A DNA stretch of 50,342 nt, taken from the NCBI GenBank assembly GCA_945877085.1, contig CAMCQV010000002.1, positions 1-50,342 of the forward strand. Direction: 5' to 3'. Under the pieces are notes generated by a model. That model was not told the origin of the DNA. It did no database searches and worked only from the letters and a program-made list of their open reading frames with translations. This stretch comes from Chitinophaga pinensis (GTDB taxonomy: Bacteria; Bacteroidota; Bacteroidia; Chitinophagales; Chitinophagaceae). Both the position numbers and the translations under genes were made by a program. Positions 38,833-48,552 of the stretch are shown here, piece by piece. Each line of letters opens with the position of its first letter. Position 1 is the first letter of the stretch.

Positions 38833-41262
38833 TTAAACAAGGGCTAAATCTAGCACCTGTTGCATATTTTTTACGTAATAGAACTTCACTCCTTTAATAA
38901 AAGCTTGGTCAATTTCATTCACATCTTTTTCGTTTTGCCAACAAAGAATAATTTCTTTCATGCCCGCTCTTTTGGCTGCTAAGATTTTTTCTTTAATACC
39001 TCCTACTGGCAAGACCTGGCCTCTAAGTGTAATCTCACCAGTCATAGCTAGGAATGGTTTTACTTTCCTTCCAGTATAGGCAGAACTTAAAGCAGTCAAA
39101 ATGGTGATGCCGGCACTAGGACCATCCTTAGGTACCGCTCCCTCTGGAACGTGCATATGAACAGACTTCATATTAAATAGCGCAGGATCTACCCCAATTT
39201 TTTTTGCGTTGGCTTGCAAATAGGTCATGGCCGTTGTCGCACTTTCTTTCATCACATTCCCTAAATTACCAGTTAATTTTAATTCCCCTTTCCCTTCTGA
39301 AAGCAAGGTCTCAATAAAAAGGATATCCCCTCCCACATAAGTCCAAGCAAGACCTACAGCTACCCCTGGCATATTCACAGTCTTGTAAATTTCATTGCTA
39401 TACCTAGGCTGTCCTAAAATTTTAAGTAGGTCTAATTTACTTACCGTGGGTTTTATTTTATGTTTGTAAGCAATTTGTTTTGCTTGATAACGCATGATCG
39501 AAGCCAATTGACGATCCAATTCACGCACACCACTTTCTCTTGTATAATCCTCAATCACTTTTTCTAATACATTGTCTTGTATTTTGAAATTATATTTCTC
39601 TAAACCATGCAATGATTTTTGCTTAGGGAACAAATGTCTTTTAGCAATTTCTACTTTCTCCTCTACTGCATAACCACTTAAATCAATGATTTCTAAACGG
39701 TCTCTTAATGCAGGTTGAATTTGACTGATATCATTTGCAGTAGCAATAAATAATGTCTTACTTAAATCATATTCTGATTCTAAGTAATTATCATAGAAAC
39801 TATGATTTTGTTCTGGATCCAATACTTCCAATAAAGCCGAAGAAGGATCTCCCCTTTGGTCTTTACCTATTTTATCTATCTCATCTAAAATCATGACAGG
39901 ATTGGATGTCTTTACTTTACGAATGCTTTGAATAATTCTTCCTGGCATGGCACCAATATATGTTTTACGATGTCCTCTGATTTCACTTTCATCATGAAGG
40001 CCGCCTAAACTAACGCGGGTATATTTTCTGCCAATCGCATGAGCAATGGACCTGCCTAAAGATGTTTTACCAATCCCTGGAGGGCCTAAGAAACAAAGTA
40101 TCGGACTCTTCATATCCCCCTTCAGTTTCAACACGGCAAGGTATTCTAAAATTCTATTTTTGATTTTACCCATTCCATAATGATCATCGTCTAACACTTT
40201 CTTAGCGTGTTTCAAATCATAGTTATCATCTGTGTAATCATCCCATGGAAGATCTAATAATAAATCAAGGTGGTTGTACACTACAGAATAGTCTGGCGTG
40301 CTTGGATGCATACGCTCCAATTTTTCTAAGCCGTTCTGAAATAATTTCTTTGCAGCTTCTGGCCATTTCTTACCTTCTGCCTTTTTTTTCATTTCAGCCA
40401 CTTCGCGTTCGTTAGGATCACCACCTAACTCATCCTTAATGCTCTTAAGTTGTTGCTGTAAAAAATAATCTCTTTGTTGTTTGTCAATTTCTGTTCTAGT
40501 CTTATTGGCAACTTTATTTTTAAGCTCTACAAATTGTAATTCTTTTTGTAAGTACTCCACTAATTTTTCGGCTTTCTCTTTAACGCCATTGATTTCTAAT
40601 AAGCCTTGCTTCTCTTCTAATTCAATATTTAAATTACTGCCTACAAAATTGACTAAGAAAATGGGGCTTTCAATATTTTTTAAAATCATCGTTGCCTCTG
40701 AAGGAAAATTAGGAGACAATTGAATGATCTGTGCTGCAAGATCTTTGATGGTAGACAATAAAGCTTCAAAATGTTTATCGTCTTTTTGTACAGGTGTATC
40801 TTCTATTAATTTTACTTTTCCTTTAAAGAATGGATCTTCCTCTACCATCTCTAATAATTCAAAACGCTTTTTGCCTTGAATGATAATAGTGGTGCCACCA
40901 TCTTGCATCTTGATCATTTTAATGATCTTTGCCACTGTTCCTATCGCACATAAATCTGCCGGATTTGGATCTTCAATATTGCCATCCTTCTGCGCCAACA
41001 CGCCCACTAATTTATCTTTAGCATAAGCCGCTTTCACTGCTTGAATACTTTTGTCTCTTCCCACAGTGATCGGAATAACTACCCCAGGAAACAAAACGGT
41101 GTTTCTTAAAGGCAGAATTGGAATCATTTCTTCAATCACAAGTGTAGGTTCATTCTCCATATCCTGCTCATTAAAAGTAAATAGTGGGATGAATTCGTTG
41201 TCTTCTTCTGTTTTAAATAAAAATTGTTTATCCAATGTCTTAAGTTTTATAATTCTAGTCAA
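38833..41262 (-). CDS. lon: ATP-dependent protease La
   Basis: ILPLRNTVLFPGVVIPI; Walker A LGPPGIGKTSLG; catalytic PKDGPSAGITI; LRGQVLPVGGIKEKILAAKRAG. Confidence 0.97.
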   Translation of the reverse strand: MTRIIKLKTLDKQFLFKTEEDNEFIPLFTFNEQDMENEPTLVIEEMIPILPLRNTVLFPGVVIPITVGRDKSIQAVKAAYAKDKLVGVLAQKDGNIEDPNPADLCAIGTVAKIIKMIKMQDGGTTIIIQGKKRFELLEMVEEDPFFKGKVKLIEDTPVQKDDKHFEALLSTIKDLAAQIIQLSPNFPSEATMILKNIESPIFLVNFVGSNLNIELEEKQGLLEINGVKEKAEKLVEYLQKELQFVELKNKVANKTRTEIDKQQRDYFLQQQLKSIKDELGGDPNEREVAEMKKKAEGKKWPEAAKKLFQNGLEKLERMHPSTPDYSVVYNHLDLLLDLPWDDYTDDNYDLKHAKKVLDDDHYGMGKIKNRILEYLAVLKLKGDMKSPILCFLGPPGIGKTSLGRSIAHAIGRKYTRVSLGGLHDESEIRGHRKTYIGAMPGRIIQSIRKVKTSNPVMILDEIDKIGKDQRGDPSSALLEVLDPEQNHSFYDNYLESEYDLSKTLFIATANDISQIQPALRDRLEIIDLSGYAVEEKVEIAKRHLFPKQKSLHGLEKYNFKIQDNVLEKVIEDYTRESGVRELDRQLASIMRYQAKQIAYKHKIKPTVSKLDLLKILGQPRYSNEIYKTVNMPGVAVGLAWTYVGGDILFIETLLSEGKGELKLTGNLGNVMKESATTAMTYLQANAKKIGVDPALFNMKSVHMHVPEGAVPKDGPSAGITILTALSSAYTGRKVKPFLAMTGEITLRGQVLPVGGIKEKILAAKRAGMKEIILCWQNEKDVNEIDQAFIKGVKFYYVKNMQQVLDLALV

Positions 41263-41370
41263 AATGACATAAGCCCCTGTGTACGAATAGGCTTAATCAG
41301 TCTTTATATATGTAGGCAATATTAATGCCAAAAGGAATCAAATGTAAGGAACCGACTTGAGTTAGGCATA

Positions 41371-41402
41371 AAAAAAATCCTTTCCGAAATTTCGGAAAGG
41401 AC
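41371..41402 (-). terminator. intrinsic terminator downstream of the small lipoprotein
   Basis: A-run then CCTTTCCGAAATTTCGGAAAGG (22-bp perfect palindrome, 41379-41400); U-tract on minus strand. Confidence 0.85.
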
Positions 41403-41436
41403 CTTCTTGCAAGAAGTTATATAAAAACTTCTAGAA

Positions 41437-41610
41437 CTACTTAGTAGCAGCAGAATCAGTAGCAGTTGAATCCATTGACATAGCAGCAGAATCAACAGCA
41501 ACTACAGCTGTATCAACAGTTGCAGCAGCAGAATCAGTTGTAGCTTCAGTAGAAGCACCACCACATGCAGTTAAAGCAGCGATAGCGAAGATTGCGAATA
41601 CTTTTTTCAT
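41437..41610 (-). CDS. small Ala/Thr/Ser/Asp-rich putative lipoprotein (57 aa), not in supplied ORF track
   Basis: Manual translation: MKKVFAIFAIAALTACGGASTEATTDSAAATVDTAVVAVDSAAMSMDSTATDSAATK*. Lipobox LTAC, terminator downstream, promoter-like motifs upstream. Confidence 0.82.
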   Translation of the reverse strand: MKKVFAIFAIAALTACGGASTEATTDSAAATVDTAVVAVDSAAMSMDSTATDSAATK

Positions 41611-41647
41611 TTTTAATGTTTTAAGTTTAGTATAAAAAATACGAAAG

Positions 41648-41679
41648 CGAAGATAGGTTTTAACGAAACATTCACCAAA
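41648..41679 (-). promoter_or_regulatory. candidate Bacteroidota-type promoter for the small lipoprotein
   Basis: Minus-strand TTTG-N20-TATCTTCG, close to the Bacteroidota consensus TTTG/TTG ... TAnnTTTG. Confidence 0.45.
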
Positions 41680-41744
41680 TATTAACTAATTAATTTCTCT
41701 ATTTTTGAAATAATGGCTCAAAATCATAGTTTTGGCCTTCATAA

Positions 41745-43064
41745 CTACTTCTTTCTGAAGTAAATACGAACTGGCACCCCGGTAAATTTGAAATTAGCCC
41801 TTACCTGGTTTTCGAGGTAATTTCTATAAGGCGTCTTTACGTCATCTGGGAAATTGGTGAAAAAGGCAAAACTTGGTACACGGGTTGGTAATTGCTGTAC
41901 AAATTTGATTTTGATCACGTGTCCCCTCACTACTGGCGCCTGGTATTTCTCGATTGCCTTAAGCATAATATCATTCAACTTAGAAGTTGGGATTTTACGG
42001 GTCTTATTCTCAAATACATCCAATGCCATTTCAATCGCCTTGAAAATACGGGTCTTTTCAACCGCCGAGATAAACAGGATCGGCACATCTGTAAAAGGTG
42101 CCAGTTTGTCTTTTAGCCTTTTTTCATAGTCTCTAGCCGTATTCGTTTCCTTAGGTACTAAATCCCATTTATTGACTAAAAACACGATACCCTTACCCTT
42201 TTTAGCGGCAAGACTAAAGATGCTTAAATCCTGCGCTGTGATTCCTTTAACTGCATCAATCACCATCAAACATACATCTGCCTCGTCCATTGCTTTAATG
42301 GCACGAATCACAGAATAGAACTCTAAATCGTCCTTCTCTTTATTCTTTCTTCTGATTCCAGCAGTATCAATTAAAATAAACTCCTTTTGGAACATATTGT
42401 AGTGTGTGTGAATCGTATCTCTGGTTGTTCCAGCGATATCACTAACAATTGTTCTTTCTTGACCTATAAAAGCATTTAGTAAGGATGACTTGCCCACGTT
42501 TGGTTGACCTATAATTGCAATTTTAGGCACATTGTTTGCCGCTTCCAATTCCTCGTCCGTTGGTTGAACTTCTGTAATAAATGTGGTTACTGCATCCAAT
42601 AATTCCCCAGTGCCACTTCCAGAAATAGAACTCACAAAATAATTATGCTCAAAACCCATACTATAAAACTCAGTGGCGTCTAATGCTCTGTTTGAATTAT
42701 CTACTTTATTTGCCACTACTAAAACAGGCTTAGTTGTTCTTCTCAACATATCTGCCATGGAAGCATCTAAATCCGTCATGCCCACGGCTGCGTCCACCAT
42801 AAAAATGATGCAATTGGCCTCATCTATCGCAATTTTAACCTGCTTTCTGATTTCAGTCTCAAACATATCGCTTGAATCAGGTACAAATCCGCCAGTATCA
42901 ATCACGTTGAAATTTTTACCATTCCATTCTGTTACACCATATTGACGGTCTCTGGTTACGCCACTAACATCATCTACAATGGCCTTACGCTCTTCTAATA
43001 AGCGATTGAACAGCGTGCTTTTGCCCACATTGGGCCTTCCTACTATAGCGACTGTAAAACTCAT
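41745..43064 (-). CDS. der: ribosome biogenesis GTPase Der (EngA)
   Basis: Two G-domains: GRPNVGKSTLFNRL and GQPNVGKSSLLNAF, DTGGF and DTAGIRRK. Confidence 0.97.
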   Translation of the reverse strand: MSFTVAIVGRPNVGKSTLFNRLLEERKAIVDDVSGVTRDRQYGVTEWNGKNFNVIDTGGFVPDSSDMFETEIRKQVKIAIDEANCIIFMVDAAVGMTDLDASMADMLRRTTKPVLVVANKVDNSNRALDATEFYSMGFEHNYFVSSISGSGTGELLDAVTTFITEVQPTDEELEAANNVPKIAIIGQPNVGKSSLLNAFIGQERTIVSDIAGTTRDTIHTHYNMFQKEFILIDTAGIRRKNKEKDDLEFYSVIRAIKAMDEADVCLMVIDAVKGITAQDLSIFSLAAKKGKGIVFLVNKWDLVPKETNTARDYEKRLKDKLAPFTDVPILFISAVEKTRIFKAIEMALDVFENKTRKIPTSKLNDIMLKAIEKYQAPVVRGHVIKIKFVQQLPTRVPSFAFFTNFPDDVKTPYRNYLENQVRANFKFTGVPVRIYFRKK

Positions 43065-43141
43065 AAAAATTAAATTTAATAATCAAATAAACTATTTTAA
43101 AATACTTTATTATAATAACTTATGTTATTATATATAAAATA

Positions 43142-44017
43142 TTACTGGTATCCAAATTCTTTCAACTTCAACTCATTGTCTCTCCACTTAGGCTTGACCT
43201 TGACTAGTAATTCTAGGTAAACCTTTGAACCAATGAACTCCTCAATATCCTTTCTTGCCAAAGTGCCAATTTCCTTGATTAACTTGCCCTTCTCTCCAAT
43301 AATGATGGCCTTTTGCGATTCTCTATTCACCACGATGTCTGCTTGGATCTTCACTAAAAGGGGTTGTTCCTTGAATGAGTTCACCAACACGGCTGTGTGG
43401 TATGGGATCTCCTCCCCAAACAACTGATAGATCTTCTCTCTAATGATCTCACTCACAAAGAACTTGGTTGGCATATCACTCAGGTCCTCCTGGTCAAAGA
43501 AGGGATGACCACCTTCTGGAATTAATTCCAATATAACTTTCAACAACCTGTCTATATCACTGTTATTCAATGCACTAATAGAAATTATCTTAGAACAATA
43601 AGGCTTAGATTTAAAATAACTATTTGCATCTTTTACCCTGCCGCCTTCTGCTAAATCCGACTTATTCATCACCACAATACAAGGCACTTTAAGCCTTAAT
43701 GCAGTAAACATGGCGTCAATTTCGTCAAAATCATCGCGTACATCCACCATTAAAAGGCCTAAATCTGCGTCTTCCAAGGCCGATTTAACTGCCCCCATCA
43801 TCTTCTCATGAAGCTTATACTTAGGATCGATGATGCCTGGCGTGTCCGAAAAGATAATTTGGTATTCGTCTTGCTTGTTTAAAAAGGCCTTAATTCTATG
43901 CCTAGTTGTTTGGACCTTAGAGGATACAATAGCCATCTTCTCGCCCATAATGGCGTTCAGTAAAGTGCTTTTACCCGCGTTTGGCTTCCCAAATATGTTT
44001 ACAAACCCAACTTTCAT
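43142..44017 (-). CDS. era: GTPase Era
   Basis: GKPNAGKSTLLNAIMGEKMAIVSSKVQTTRHRI, DTPGI, C-terminal KH domain (QKAIIIGEKGKLIKEIGTLARKDIEEFIGSKVYLELLVKVK). Confidence 0.97.
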   Translation of the reverse strand: MKVGFVNIFGKPNAGKSTLLNAIMGEKMAIVSSKVQTTRHRIKAFLNKQDEYQIIFSDTPGIIDPKYKLHEKMMGAVKSALEDADLGLLMVDVRDDFDEIDAMFTALRLKVPCIVVMNKSDLAEGGRVKDANSYFKSKPYCSKIISISALNNSDIDRLLKVILELIPEGGHPFFDQEDLSDMPTKFFVSEIIREKIYQLFGEEIPYHTAVLVNSFKEQPLLVKIQADIVVNRESQKAIIIGEKGKLIKEIGTLARKDIEEFIGSKVYLELLVKVKPKWRDNELKLKEFGYQ

Positions 44018-44049
44018 GCCTTTCCTTTAATTATACAAACTTACAACAA

Positions 44050-44083
44050 AAAAAATCCGCTCTCGATAGGAATCGGGAGCGGG
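44050..44083 (-). terminator. intrinsic terminator downstream of tRNA-fMet
   Basis: A-run then CCGCTCtCGAT-agga-ATCGgGAGCGG; U-tract on the minus strand. Confidence 0.8.
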
Positions 44084-44091
44084 ATTAAGTG

Positions 44092-44163
<72 letters not shown>

Positions 44164-44313
44164 ATGTTTGGAGGGCAAAGATAGGCGTTTATTGCTTCTT
44201 GACCAAGTTTATTGCTGTTAAATTGAAACTAGCGCAGAAAGGGGAAATATAGGGTTTTCGAGGGATTAGTTAGCGCAATAATTAACACGGCTAATAAATA
44301 ACAGATGGGCTAG

Positions 44314-45198
44314 TTAATACTTAAGCGATACTGCAATTGCCAAATTTGAATTTAAATAATCCGGGAATTTACCCCAAACATTATTTAATCCAAGTTGCCA
44401 TATATCCATTTTAGTTGCTTGATTTTTAGACCATCCAATGCTTGGAGAATAATGCGTAACAGTTTTTCGATTTATTTTAGTTTCCGTTGCATTGTATGGA
44501 ATTCTGAGCCACTCGATTGCAATGAAAAACTCATTATTGGGTAAGTAAATCTTGTACTTTTCCAAATTCAATTCAACAATTTTACTTGAGGACTTTACTT
44601 CTATTACCTCATCTGTTAAATCATAAGATGGCGCTTTTGAGATAGAATCTACAGCGTAAACTCTTATTCTAAAAATTGCTTTTTGAGGCATAAGAATTGG
44701 TATACTAAATTTAGCAATCTTAATATCTTTTAAAATGGCATTTTCCGATGGGGAAACAAAATGTTGTGCTAGCTGAGCGATAAAGTTACCACTGCCATAG
44801 TATTGACCAGGTAATTCATCAAATTGGTTTAGTGTAATGCTATTCTTGAAATTATTATTATGTACAACAACTTCTTCAAGATTATGACCCAATTCGGTTA
44901 ATTCAATATTAGCACTTGCACTCCACAATTTATCAGCACTTTGAACCGGGTATTTCATTGGTGCGTAACCCATACAAGTGATAATTAAACTGTCATCTAT
45001 TTCTCTATTTGTAATTTCAATTTTAAAAAAACCATTTTCGTCCGCATTAACTCCAACTTTCCCTTTCATTAAAAAAATTGATGTATAAGGTATGGGTACT
45101 TTGGTAGATTTATTTATTATAACACCTTCAAATATGTTTTGTGCACTTGCAATATGAAAAGACAAGAGTAAAACTGTTAAGATGAATTGATTTTTCAT
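44314..45198 (-). CDS. carboxypeptidase-regulatory-like (CarboxypepD_reg-like) domain secreted protein
   Basis: Signal peptide; NIFEGVIINKSTKVPIPYTSIFLMKGKVGVNADENGFFKIEI. Confidence 0.8.
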   Translation of the reverse strand: MKNQFILTVLLLSFHIASAQNIFEGVIINKSTKVPIPYTSIFLMKGKVGVNADENGFFKIEITNREIDDSLIITCMGYAPMKYPVQSADKLWSASANIELTELGHNLEEVVVHNNNFKNSITLNQFDELPGQYYGSGNFIAQLAQHFVSPSENAILKDIKIAKFSIPILMPQKAIFRIRVYAVDSISKAPSYDLTDEVIEVKSSSKIVELNLEKYKIYLPNNEFFIAIEWLRIPYNATETKINRKTVTHYSPSIGWSKNQATKMDIWQLGLNNVWGKFPDYLNSNLAIAVSLKY

Positions 45199-45246
45199 GA
45201 TAGAAAGTTAATGAAATTCGATTAAAAAATCTTTTTTGGGAAATTA

Positions 45247-45278
45247 AAACAAAACCCCCACATAAAAATGCAGGGGTG
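45247..45278 (-). terminator. probable intrinsic terminator downstream of the BlaR1/TonB gene
   Basis: Minus-strand CCCCTGCAT-tttt-ATGTGGGGG (two G-U wobbles) followed by TTTTGTTTT. Confidence 0.6.
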
Positions 45279-45314
45279 TAGATTAGAAACAAATTAGATG
45301 TCGTATTAATTAAT

Positions 45315-47441
45315 CTAATCCTTGTCTGACACATTAAACACGATAGTTTGTTTCACTAAATAATTTACCTTCTTTCCATTTTGTTCTGCTGGAATCCATT
45401 TAGGGCCTTTTTCAATAACACGAATTGCTTCTGATTCAGTTCCATAACCAGGATTATTAATAGTTTCTACATTCGTAACTTCACCGTTACTTTGCACAAC
45501 AAAATTTAATACTACAGTATAAATTCCTGCTGGTGCTCCATTCTTTACAGGTAAATCAACGTTTAAATTTTTGATTAAATATTTTCGCCAACCATGAGAC
45601 CCTCCCGGAAATTCTGCAGGCTTCTCAACCGTATAAAAAATTGGGTCATTATTTTTTTTTGGATCTAAATCTTTTTGAATCTTAGGTGCAATGAATAATG
45701 CTGGCCCTTCATCATTATCTTCTTTACCATTACTAATTGAACTGTAGTTACCCACATTAGATTGAAGATTTGTTTTATTAACTTTCTCAGCAGGAATAGC
45801 ATCTAATTGATTTGGTTTCCTAATATTTTGAACACTTGGAATACCTAGTATAGTGCCATATCCAGTAACTGTAACTTCTTCCATTTTATTTTGAACATAC
45901 ACATTTCCCAATCCTTTTTTAGTTGTAATTAAAATAACACCATTTTTTCCTGCATCACCATATAATGATATTGATGAAGGACTTTTTAAAACATTAATAG
46001 TTTCAATATCTTTTGGCGAAATATCATTTAAAGATTTTATGGGAACTCCATTTAATACATAGAGGGGTGTGTTTGTAATTTCATTTTTACCATCTGCCCC
46101 TTTAAGATCAACTTTAACCCCATTTGCTAAAACCAATGATCTTACTTCAGTTAAATCCAATCCTGTATTATCTTGAAAAATAATATTATTCAACTCCTTA
46201 TTAGGTGTATGCTCTTTGCTTTGCTTATCTTTTAAAATTATTTCCACAACACCATTTTTGCCATCTTCACGGTATTTTTTTATTGCTTGTTCTCCTTTCA
46301 AGACATTTATTGATGCAATACCATTTATTGAAATATCTTTCATTTCCTTTTCATTAATTTTTACACCATCTAAATAATATGAAGGATTTGTCAATGGTGG
46401 CGGAGGAGGTGCTCCTTCCGCAATCTTAACACCATTTATATAATAATCTGGTTTCGCTAATGAAGGATTTGGCGGCGTTGGAGGCGTTAGCTTTTTGGGC
46501 TTTGTAGTATCACTAATTAATTGTGAAATATTATTTTTAATTTCTTCTACTTTGTTTTCAATTCTTTCACTTGCATGAACCTTAATTGATACTATACATA
46601 CCGCGGCAATTAAAATTGGCAATACCATCACCCTTCTTAGGTAAGAGTATTTTGTGTTGGTTGATTTGGTTAACATAGTTAATCTTCGTTTAATAGATGA
46701 ATAAAAAAATTGGTGTGTTGGATTTAAAAAATGATCCCCATAATGGGTCTGTAATAACATTTTAGCAAACGCTTCTACATTACTATCTCCAACCGCCGAT
46801 TCATCTGCTATAAACTCATGAATAGTAACTAACTCCTTTTGAATAACCCAATTAAATGGATTCATCCAAAATATTGAAGCAACTATTTGACAATATATTC
46901 TGTCCCAGGTATGCTTTTGTTGTATATGAGTAATTTCGTGTTTAAATATTTGCTGTCCTCCTTCTTCTTGTAATGAAATAGATTGTTTCCAAAATAAATT
47001 ATTTAAAAAAGAGAAGGGCGCGTTATCATCATTAGTATTAATAAAGTCAAACCCATCCATTTGTGTTACTTCACTCTTCCTTTTTAATAATTGAATTTTT
47101 ATTACATTTAAAAGTAGTATACTAAACAAAGTAATGGCTACAATACCTGCTATAATCAAAGAATAATCCACCCAATCATATTGAATACTCTTATTCACAT
47201 TAGATATTGGTAAAATAAATTGTACGATTTCATTTGAACTATATAAAACAGGTTTCTCCACTATAAACCAATCAAACTTCAACAAGGGAATGACTAAACT
47301 CATTATTGATGCAGTTAATAAATAAAATCTGTTGTAATAGTGAAATTTCTTATCTCTTAATGCAATCCAATAATAAGCCAAGAATATGCCTGATATTAAT
47401 ATTATTTTAAGAATATATGTAATCACAATTTGACTAGTCAT
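45315..47441 (-). CDS. BlaR1-type M56 metallopeptidase fused to TonB-plug-like segments and a TonB C-terminal domain
   Basis: HEITHIQQKHTWDRI (HExxH) in an N-terminal multi-TM region; ASINVLKGEQAIKKYREDGKNGVVEIIL and ETINVLKSPSSISLYGDAGKNGVILITTKKG (plug-like); C-terminal FVVQSNGEVTNVETINNPGYGTESEAIRVIEKGPKWIPAEQNGKKVNYLVKQTIVF (TonB_C). Confidence 0.9.
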   Translation of the reverse strand: MTSQIVITYILKIILISGIFLAYYWIALRDKKFHYYNRFYLLTASIMSLVIPLLKFDWFIVEKPVLYSSNEIVQFILPISNVNKSIQYDWVDYSLIIAGIVAITLFSILLLNVIKIQLLKRKSEVTQMDGFDFINTNDDNAPFSFLNNLFWKQSISLQEEGGQQIFKHEITHIQQKHTWDRIYCQIVASIFWMNPFNWVIQKELVTIHEFIADESAVGDSNVEAFAKMLLQTHYGDHFLNPTHQFFYSSIKRRLTMLTKSTNTKYSYLRRVMVLPILIAAVCIVSIKVHASERIENKVEEIKNNISQLISDTTKPKKLTPPTPPNPSLAKPDYYINGVKIAEGAPPPPPLTNPSYYLDGVKINEKEMKDISINGIASINVLKGEQAIKKYREDGKNGVVEIILKDKQSKEHTPNKELNNIIFQDNTGLDLTEVRSLVLANGVKVDLKGADGKNEITNTPLYVLNGVPIKSLNDISPKDIETINVLKSPSSISLYGDAGKNGVILITTKKGLGNVYVQNKMEEVTVTGYGTILGIPSVQNIRKPNQLDAIPAEKVNKTNLQSNVGNYSSISNGKEDNDEGPALFIAPKIQKDLDPKKNNDPIFYTVEKPAEFPGGSHGWRKYLIKNLNVDLPVKNGAPAGIYTVVLNFVVQSNGEVTNVETINNPGYGTESEAIRVIEKGPKWIPAEQNGKKVNYLVKQTIVFNVSDKD

Positions 47442-47470
47442 GATTTTTGTTTTTTTATTGTTTTAAAATA

Positions 47471-48094
47471 TTATCCTTTTTTTGCAGGCGCTTTAGCAGC
47501 AGGAGCCGAAGTAGGTGCAACACCTGTAGCCACTCTAAATGCTTCTTCCACTTGCTTTGGCAAAGGTAATTTCAACTTCATTGCAACATGAATGGTTAAA
47601 TTGTATTTGTCTGTAATTGAAGGGTTGGTATAAGGGGATAAAGATTCTTGCTTTAAAACAAAATCATATTTTTGTTCTTTAATTACTTCAGCTAATGCTG
47701 CTGCAATTTTTTGTCTGTAAGGCAATAACAATGATTCTTGTTTTTGTTCCATAGATTGTTGTTGATATTGTTGCCAGTTAATCAATTTATATTTTAAACG
47801 ATTTAAATCGTCAGTCGCCATTTGTAATGCTTTTGGACGTTTAGACAAGTCAACAGAATCTCTTTTATAGATGCTATCTTTTATTTGATAATCCTTTAAA
47901 GTGTAATTATACTCATCTTGTAAAGAATCTTGTGCGTAAGATTTAAGAACAGTGTCTAATTTTTCTTGGATACCTGGGAATAAAGCAATTACGCTTTGAT
48001 CATCAAAATAACCAATTTTAACCTGTGCAGATGCTGTGTTATTAAATGAGGCTGCAACTAATAAAATGGCTGCAACTAATAAACCTTTTTTCAT
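47471..48094 (-). CDS. OmpH/Skp family periplasmic chaperone-like protein
   Basis: Signal peptide, AQVKIGYFDDQSVIALFPG, long Lys/Gln-rich helix, AEVIKEQKYDFVLKQE. Confidence 0.82.
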   Translation of the reverse strand: MKKGLLVAAILLVAASFNNTASAQVKIGYFDDQSVIALFPGIQEKLDTVLKSYAQDSLQDEYNYTLKDYQIKDSIYKRDSVDLSKRPKALQMATDDLNRLKYKLINWQQYQQQSMEQKQESLLLPYRQKIAAALAEVIKEQKYDFVLKQESLSPYTNPSITDKYNLTIHVAMKLKLPLPKQVEEAFRVATGVAPTSAPAAKAPAKKG

Positions 48095-48456
48095 AACTTA
48101 TTGTTTTTTAATTGTTTTAAAAGCAATTCCAAATCTTCGATTGTCATTTGTTTTCTATCTACTAAAAAGGAAACTACATTAGAATAAGATCCTTCAAAGT
48201 AGCTTTCAGTCAAACCCTCAATTCTTTTAGCAGAATATGATCCCTTACTCACCAAAGGATAATAAAAATTGTTTCTGTTTGGATTTTGAATACCCACAAA
48301 CTCTTTCTCCACTAAAATCTTTAAAAGTGTTGCCACTGTATTATGATGTGGTTTTGGCTCATCTATTGCCTCTAAAACATCTTTAATAAATCCGCCCTTA
48401 TCCAATGCCCATAAGGCTTGCATAATTTGTTCTTCGGCTTGTGTCAGTTTTTTCAT
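48091..48456 (-). CDS. BlaI/MecI/CopY family transcriptional repressor
   Basis: LTQAEEQIMQALWALDKGGFIKDVLEAI..PKPHHNTVATLLKILVEKEFVG: BlaI winged helix. 4-bp ATGA overlap with the OmpH gene. Confidence 0.93.
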   Translation of the reverse strand: MKKLTQAEEQIMQALWALDKGGFIKDVLEAIDEPKPHHNTVATLLKILVEKEFVGIQNPNRNNFYYPLVSKGSYSAKRIEGLTESYFEGSYSNVVSFLVDRKQMTIEDLELLLKQLKNNKL

Positions 48457-48475
48457 AGTTTAATATTTTACTTTA

Positions 48476-48517
48476 TAACTAAATTCTTAGTCAATATTAT
48501 AACTATATTTTTAGTTA
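48476..48517. promoter_or_regulatory. two tandem 18-bp dyads, candidate BlaI operators
   Basis: TAACTAAATTCTTAGTCA (48476-48493) and TAACTATATTTTTAGTTA (48500-48517), immediately upstream of blaI. Confidence 0.65.
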
Positions 48518-48552
48518 AACAAATAAATTTTGGAAAAAAATAAAAAAATATT

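Noticed and set aside
41437-41610. Simple-sequence non-coding repeat interpretation of the GCAGCAGAATCA-rich stretch
   Set aside because: An intact frame with signal peptide, lipobox, promoter-like motif and terminator makes a coding interpretation better supported.
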